Shown: in pieces, positions 61,007-64,000 of the stretch
Position numbering within the stretch: the first letter of the stretch is position 1
Layout of the letters: every line of letters starts with the position of its first letter
DNA from: Hydrogenovibrio sp965140365
Lineage (GTDB): Bacteria; Pseudomonadota; Gammaproteobacteria; Thiomicrospirales; Thiomicrospiraceae
DNA length: 64,000 bases
Strand: one strand, 5' to 3'
NCBI GenBank assembly: GCA_965140365.1
Contig: OZ223196.1
Program-made: the position numbers and the translations under genes
Notes under the pieces: model-generated
What the model was told of the DNA's origin: nothing
What the model saw: only the letters and a program-made list of their open reading frames with translations
The model's database searches: none

Positions 61007-62076
61007 CACTGACGCCCTCCGGTTTTTGACGCGGTTGCTTGACGCCGCCAACGCCGTGGATGCCATTGTGGATAGACACGAAACACCACCACCAGTAAAC
61101 TCAGCAGCATGGCCAGCCCCAGCGGCCAATGGAACAATTCGTCGCGCAGACGATAACTGTTGACGTCGTGTTCACTGGATTCCAACTGATTGATGAGGGT
61201 GTAGATTTCATTGAGTTTGTTGGTGTCGGTGGCGAGGAAAAATTGCCCGCCGGTTAGTTTGGCCACTTGTTGTAAGGTATGGGTGTCCATATTGTGACCG
61301 CGGCCGAACAGGAAGTCGTCGATGGCAGCCGGGTCTTTCTGGCCGATGCCGATGGTGTAGATTTTCAGCCCCATTTTTTCGGCCTGTTTGGCGGCGTCCA
61401 ACGGGCGAACCGCGCCGGCGGTGTTGGAGCCGTCGGTGAGCAGAATCAAGACGGCGTTTTCCTGTTTGGCTTTGTGCAGGTGCTTAAGGGTGATGCCGAT
61501 GGCATCGCCGATGGCGGTGTTATTGCCCGCCATACCGATTTCGGTTTCGTTGAGCAGGGTTTCCACGGTTTTGAGGTCATAGGTCAACGGGCTTTGCAGA
61601 AACGCTTGAGAACCGAACACCACCAACCCCATGCGGTCGCCTTGGCGGTTCTGGATGAAATCTTTCACCACGTGTTTGACGGCGGTCAACCGATCAACGC
61701 GGTGCCCGCCGAGCATCATATCGTCCTTTTCCATACTGCCGGACAGGTCCACGGCCAGCATCAGGTCTTTACCGCTGGCCTGAAAGGGCATGGTGTTCAG
61801 AAACCACACCGGACGCATCGCGGCCAGAATCAACAGTATCCACAATAATAACGCCCAGGGCGGGAGCCGATATGGATGGGCTTTGTGTTGTAACAAGGTG
61901 CTTTTTCGTGCGCTTTCCAGCCGTTGCATCAAATGCGGGGCTAATAATGGAATCTGTCGTTTCGCAGCCGGTTTCAGAACCAGGCGGGTGATCCAAGGCA
62001 AGGGCAGAAACGCCAGCATCCACGGCCAGAGAAAATCGAATTGTTGCCAAAGCGTCGTCCAGTCGTTAAAGGTCAT
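61006..62076 (-). CDS. batA: BatA-like von Willebrand A membrane protein
   Basis: A 356-residue protein with two N-terminal helices, a VWA domain with a perfect MIDAS (Asp110-Leu-Ser112-Gly-Ser114), TDGSNTAGAVRP for the distal metal residues, and a C-terminal helix (about 315-335). It overlaps the genes on both sides by one to four bases. Likely assembles with the BatB/C protein and MoxR ATPase as a membrane chaperone-type complex. Confidence 0.92.
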   Translation of the reverse strand: MTFNDWTTLWQQFDFLWPWMLAFLPLPWITRLVLKPAAKRQIPLLAPHLMQRLESARKSTLLQHKAHPYRLPPWALLLWILLILAAMRPVWFLNTMPFQASGKDLMLAVDLSGSMEKDDMMLGGHRVDRLTAVKHVVKDFIQNRQGDRMGLVVFGSQAFLQSPLTYDLKTVETLLNETEIGMAGNNTAIGDAIGITLKHLHKAKQENAVLILLTDGSNTAGAVRPLDAAKQAEKMGLKIYTIGIGQKDPAAIDDFLFGRGHNMDTHTLQQVAKLTGGQFFLATDTNKLNEIYTLINQLESSEHDVNSYRLRDELFHWPLGLAMLLSLLVVVFRVYPQWHPRRWRRQATASKTGGRQ

Positions 62077-62552
62077 TTGTGGTGTCCTTTAATCCAGCTG
62101 CGGGCGTAATCCAGCGTTTCACGAATCGCGGCTTCCGATTGAATCGGGTTAGGTCGATAAGCCGATTCCAGGCAGGCCTGGAGATATTCCGGCTGGTTGA
62201 TGTAGAGTGCGGTCTGATGCAGAAAATTCACCCAGGCCTGGCCGCTGAGTTCGGCCACCTGGCGGCGGCCGTAGTTGGTGATGGCGACCTGTTTGAGCAG
62301 TTTGTTGGCCAATTGCAATTGTTGTTGTGGGGTGTCCGCTTGAGCGATTTGCTGGTCGAACAGCTTCAGCGCTTCCTCACGATAGCGATTGTTGCGTTTT
62401 TGGGTCAGGTAATACCAGGTTAAGCCGATCAAAATCCCGCCGATGCCGACGAACAAACCAATCAGCGTTTGTGACAGCGGCCACCACCCGACCGGATCGG
62501 GAACGGCGATGTCGTTCATTTGAGCCAGCAATTGTTCGATTTTCGGGTCCAT
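62073..62552 (-). CDS. DUF4381 membrane protein of the MoxR/Bat operon
   Basis: A 159-residue protein with one helix near residues 25-48 (LSQTLIGLFVGIGGILIGLTWYYLT) and a helical cytoplasmic tail (QLANKLLKQVAITNYGRRQVAELSGQAWVNFLHQ). DUF4381 proteins regularly sit between the DUF58 and VWA genes of these operons. It overlaps batA by four bases and starts at the last base of the DUF58 gene. Confidence 0.85.
   Translation of the reverse strand: MDPKIEQLLAQMNDIAVPDPVGWWPLSQTLIGLFVGIGGILIGLTWYYLTQKRNNRYREEALKLFDQQIAQADTPQQQLQLANKLLKQVAITNYGRRQVAELSGQAWVNFLHQTALYINQPEYLQACLESAYRPNPIQSEAAIRETLDYARSWIKGHHK
62232..62241. repeat. CCAGGCCTGG palindrome inside the DUF4381 gene
   Basis: Exact copy, minus strand reads Gly-Gln-Ala-Trp-Val. 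A one-base variant GCAGGCCTGG lies 60 bases away at 62172. Confidence 0.85.
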
Positions 62553-63466
62553 TATCGAAAAATTCCTTGTGCCATCAGGGCTTTGACCGGGTCTTCGTCG
62601 GTGGCGATGTCCACCAGCGGCAGATGCCAGGGGGCGAGTTGTTGATGCAGGGTTTGCCAGGCATTTTCGTACAGTTCGGTGTATTGCTCGCGAAACGCTT
62701 CATCCAGCGTATTGAGCGCCATTTCGTGGTCGCCGTCGGTCAGTTTCAGTTGCCCCAGCGTCGGCAGATGAATTTCCAGCGGATCGTAGACATGCAGTAG
62801 TGTGATGTCGGCATGGCGCTTCAGTTGGGTCAGTTTTTCAATGAAGGCGTCGCTGCTGTTCAGGAAATCGCCAATCAGAAACACGCGGGTGCCGGGCCGC
62901 AAATGTTTTTGCAGTTGCGACAGTTGTGTTACCCACTGTTCCGAAGACGAAGTGCCGGGCGAGGAGAGTTGCTGTTGCAACGCCAGGCTTTGATGCAGAA
63001 ACTGCATCACGGAGGTTTGGTGATGGCGCGGTTCCACCCACTGATGACCGAGATGATTGAAAACCAGCCCGCCGAAGCGATCGCCTTGTTGCAAGGTGAC
63101 CCAGCCCAAAGCGGCGAGCAGTTGCAAGGCCATATCGGATTTGAAACGGGAACGGGAACCGAAAAACAGTTTCGGGGTTTGCTCCAACACGCAGACCACG
63201 GGTTTTTCCAGTTCTTCGGTAAAGACTTTGGTGTGGGTTTTCTGGGTGCGGGCGCTGACTTTCCAGTCGATGTGGCGCACGTCGTCTCCGGCGGTGTATT
63301 CGCGTACTTCGCTGAACTCCATGCCGCGGCCTTTACGAATGGCTTGGTGGTAACCGCCTTTTTCCGAAATGAGTTTTTGTTGCTGCGCCAGGCGTCGCGG
63401 TTTCACGTGAAACCGTAGGGCAATCAAGTCGTCCATTTGGGTGTAGGGGCTGGCGGCGTAGGGCAT
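62552..63466 (-). CDS. DUF58-family protein
   Basis: A 304-residue protein with the DUF58 signature GRGMEFSEVREYTAGDDVRHIDWKVSART at about residues 45-73 and a VWA-like remainder. It is the usual partner of MoxR AAA ATPases. A parS-like site falls at its 5' end. Confidence 0.92.
   Translation of the reverse strand: MPYAASPYTQMDDLIALRFHVKPRRLAQQQKLISEKGGYHQAIRKGRGMEFSEVREYTAGDDVRHIDWKVSARTQKTHTKVFTEELEKPVVCVLEQTPKLFFGSRSRFKSDMALQLLAALGWVTLQQGDRFGGLVFNHLGHQWVEPRHHQTSVMQFLHQSLALQQQLSSPGTSSSEQWVTQLSQLQKHLRPGTRVFLIGDFLNSSDAFIEKLTQLKRHADITLLHVYDPLEIHLPTLGQLKLTDGDHEMALNTLDEAFREQYTELYENAWQTLHQQLAPWHLPLVDIATDEDPVKALMAQGIFR
63399..63414. promoter_or_regulatory. parS (ParB-binding) site 2
   Basis: GGTTTCACGTGAAACC: full 14-base core GTTTCACGTGAAAC, both outer bases differ from consensus. 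It is 5.7 kb from site 1, inside the DUF58 gene. Confidence 0.7.
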
Positions 63467-63482
63467 GCTGATGTCCTTGACC

Positions 63483-64000
63483 CTAAATCACCGGTACCAG
63501 TTTTAAGAGGTCGTCCACCAGGCTGTCGCTGGTTTTGCCGTTGGCTTCGGCTTCAAAACTGACCAGCAAACGGTGGCGGAACACATCGTGGACCACGGCT
63601 TGCACTTCTTCCGGCGAAACGAAGTCCTGTCCTTTCAGCCAGGCCAGCGCACGGGCGGTGCGCGACAGTGCGACGGTGGCACGCGGGCTGACACCGTAGT
63701 CAATGTAACGCGCCAATTCGGCATCGTATTTTTCCGCTTGACGGGTCGCCATGACCAGTTCGACAATGTAGGTTTTGGTTTCCTCGGACAGATACAAATT
63801 GAGGATTTCGTCGCGCGCGCTGAACAGTTCGTCTTGCGACATCATTTCCGGGGTGGTGGTCATATCATCACGCGCTTCGCGTTCCACCAAATCGAGAATC
63901 AATTTTTCCGCCGCCGAATTCGGATAGTCGATTTTGACGTGCATCATAAACCGGTCAAGCTGTGCTTCCGGTAGCGGATAGGTGCCTTCTTGCTCGATGG
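63483..64000 (-). CDS. MoxR-family AAA ATPase, C-terminal part (runs off the right edge)
   Basis: The reading frame is open to the window end, giving 172 residues of the C-terminal half. EQEGTYPLPEAQLDRFM is the conserved sensor-1/arginine-finger region of MoxR, followed by the lid domain (DYGVSPRATVALSRTARALAWLKG; VVHDVFRHRLLVSFEAEANG). It drives the Bat/VWA proteins encoded downstream. The Walker motifs lie outside the window. Confidence 0.93.
   Translation of the reverse strand, partial: IEQEGTYPLPEAQLDRFMMHVKIDYPNSAAEKLILDLVEREARDDMTTTPEMMSQDELFSARDEILNLYLSEETKTYIVELVMATRQAEKYDAELARYIDYGVSPRATVALSRTARALAWLKGQDFVSPEEVQAVVHDVFRHRLLVSFEAEANGKTSDSLVDDLLKLVPVI

Noticed and set aside
59311..61129. 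Long plus-strand reading frames opposite the bat genes
   Set aside because: They are antisense shadows of high-confidence VWA and TPR genes, without ribosome-binding sites or family resemblance.
1..64000. tRNA, rRNA or CRISPR arrays
   Set aside because: No cloverleaf, rRNA segment or regularly spaced direct repeats were seen in any intergenic region.

Overview
The window looks like a chromosomal segment of a marine, respiring gammaproteobacterium. The protein families and gene style recall the sulfur-oxidising Thiomicrospira/Hydrogenovibrio/Thiomicrorhabdus group; that placement is inferred from family resemblance and was not searched. The set thrB, polA, engB, resB/ccsA and dsbA, plus two near-perfect ParB parS sites at the right end, suggests a position close to the replication origin. 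No tRNA, rRNA, CRISPR array, prophage or full-length insertion sequence was seen.

Layout. 1-5.4 kb: acyl-CoA-dehydrogenase-like and OsmC genes divergent from cyanase (cynS), which has a textbook sigma-54 promoter; a 2OG-Fe(II) oxygenase; a DUF4395 membrane protein; thrB. 5.4-20 kb: polA, a chemoreceptor, two outer-membrane proteins, engB, the System II cytochrome c maturation operon resB-ccsA-dsbA, an AlsS-like acetolactate synthase and a small conserved protein. 20-31 kb: a frameshifted nitroreductase, an OxyR-like regulator, mlaA, a complete mrpABCDEFG Na+/H+ antiporter operon, a Na/Pi cotransporter and two copies of a 160-bp MITE-like element. 31-34 kb: a small lipoprotein, yjbQ and prlC.

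34-43.5 kb is a metal-uptake block on the minus strand: ECF sigma factor, FecR anti-sigma, PepSY-flavoreductase, TonB-dependent receptor with a signalling domain, di-heme peroxidase, lipoprotein and cupin. A Fur-like box precedes the sigma gene, and a shared 30-bp element precedes both likely target transcripts. GC content drops sharply from the receptor barrel through the cupin gene, suggesting a mosaic origin.

43.5-53.2 kb is a respiration and copper block: a divergent cytochrome-bd-superfamily operon (two CydA-like membrane subunits, one with fused heme c, plus a small cytochrome c), an MbnP/MbnH 'metallo-mystery pair' with an outer-membrane protein, a PCuAC-Spy fusion copper protein, and a RegB/RegA redox two-component system. 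Matching TGCGACA-type inverted repeats, which fit the RegA/PrrA consensus, lie before three of these transcripts. The inferred picture is a redox- and copper-responsive regulon encoded beside its own regulator. 53.5-64 kb holds lplT-aas phospholipid repair and a Bat/MoxR/VWA operon running off the window.

A 10-bp palindrome, CCAGGCCTGG, occurs 16 times exactly (chance expectation about 0.06). It forms the core of several terminators and, in genes, mostly encodes Gln-Ala-Trp. It behaves like a highly iterated palindrome or DNA-uptake-type sequence and is the most striking unexplained signal here.
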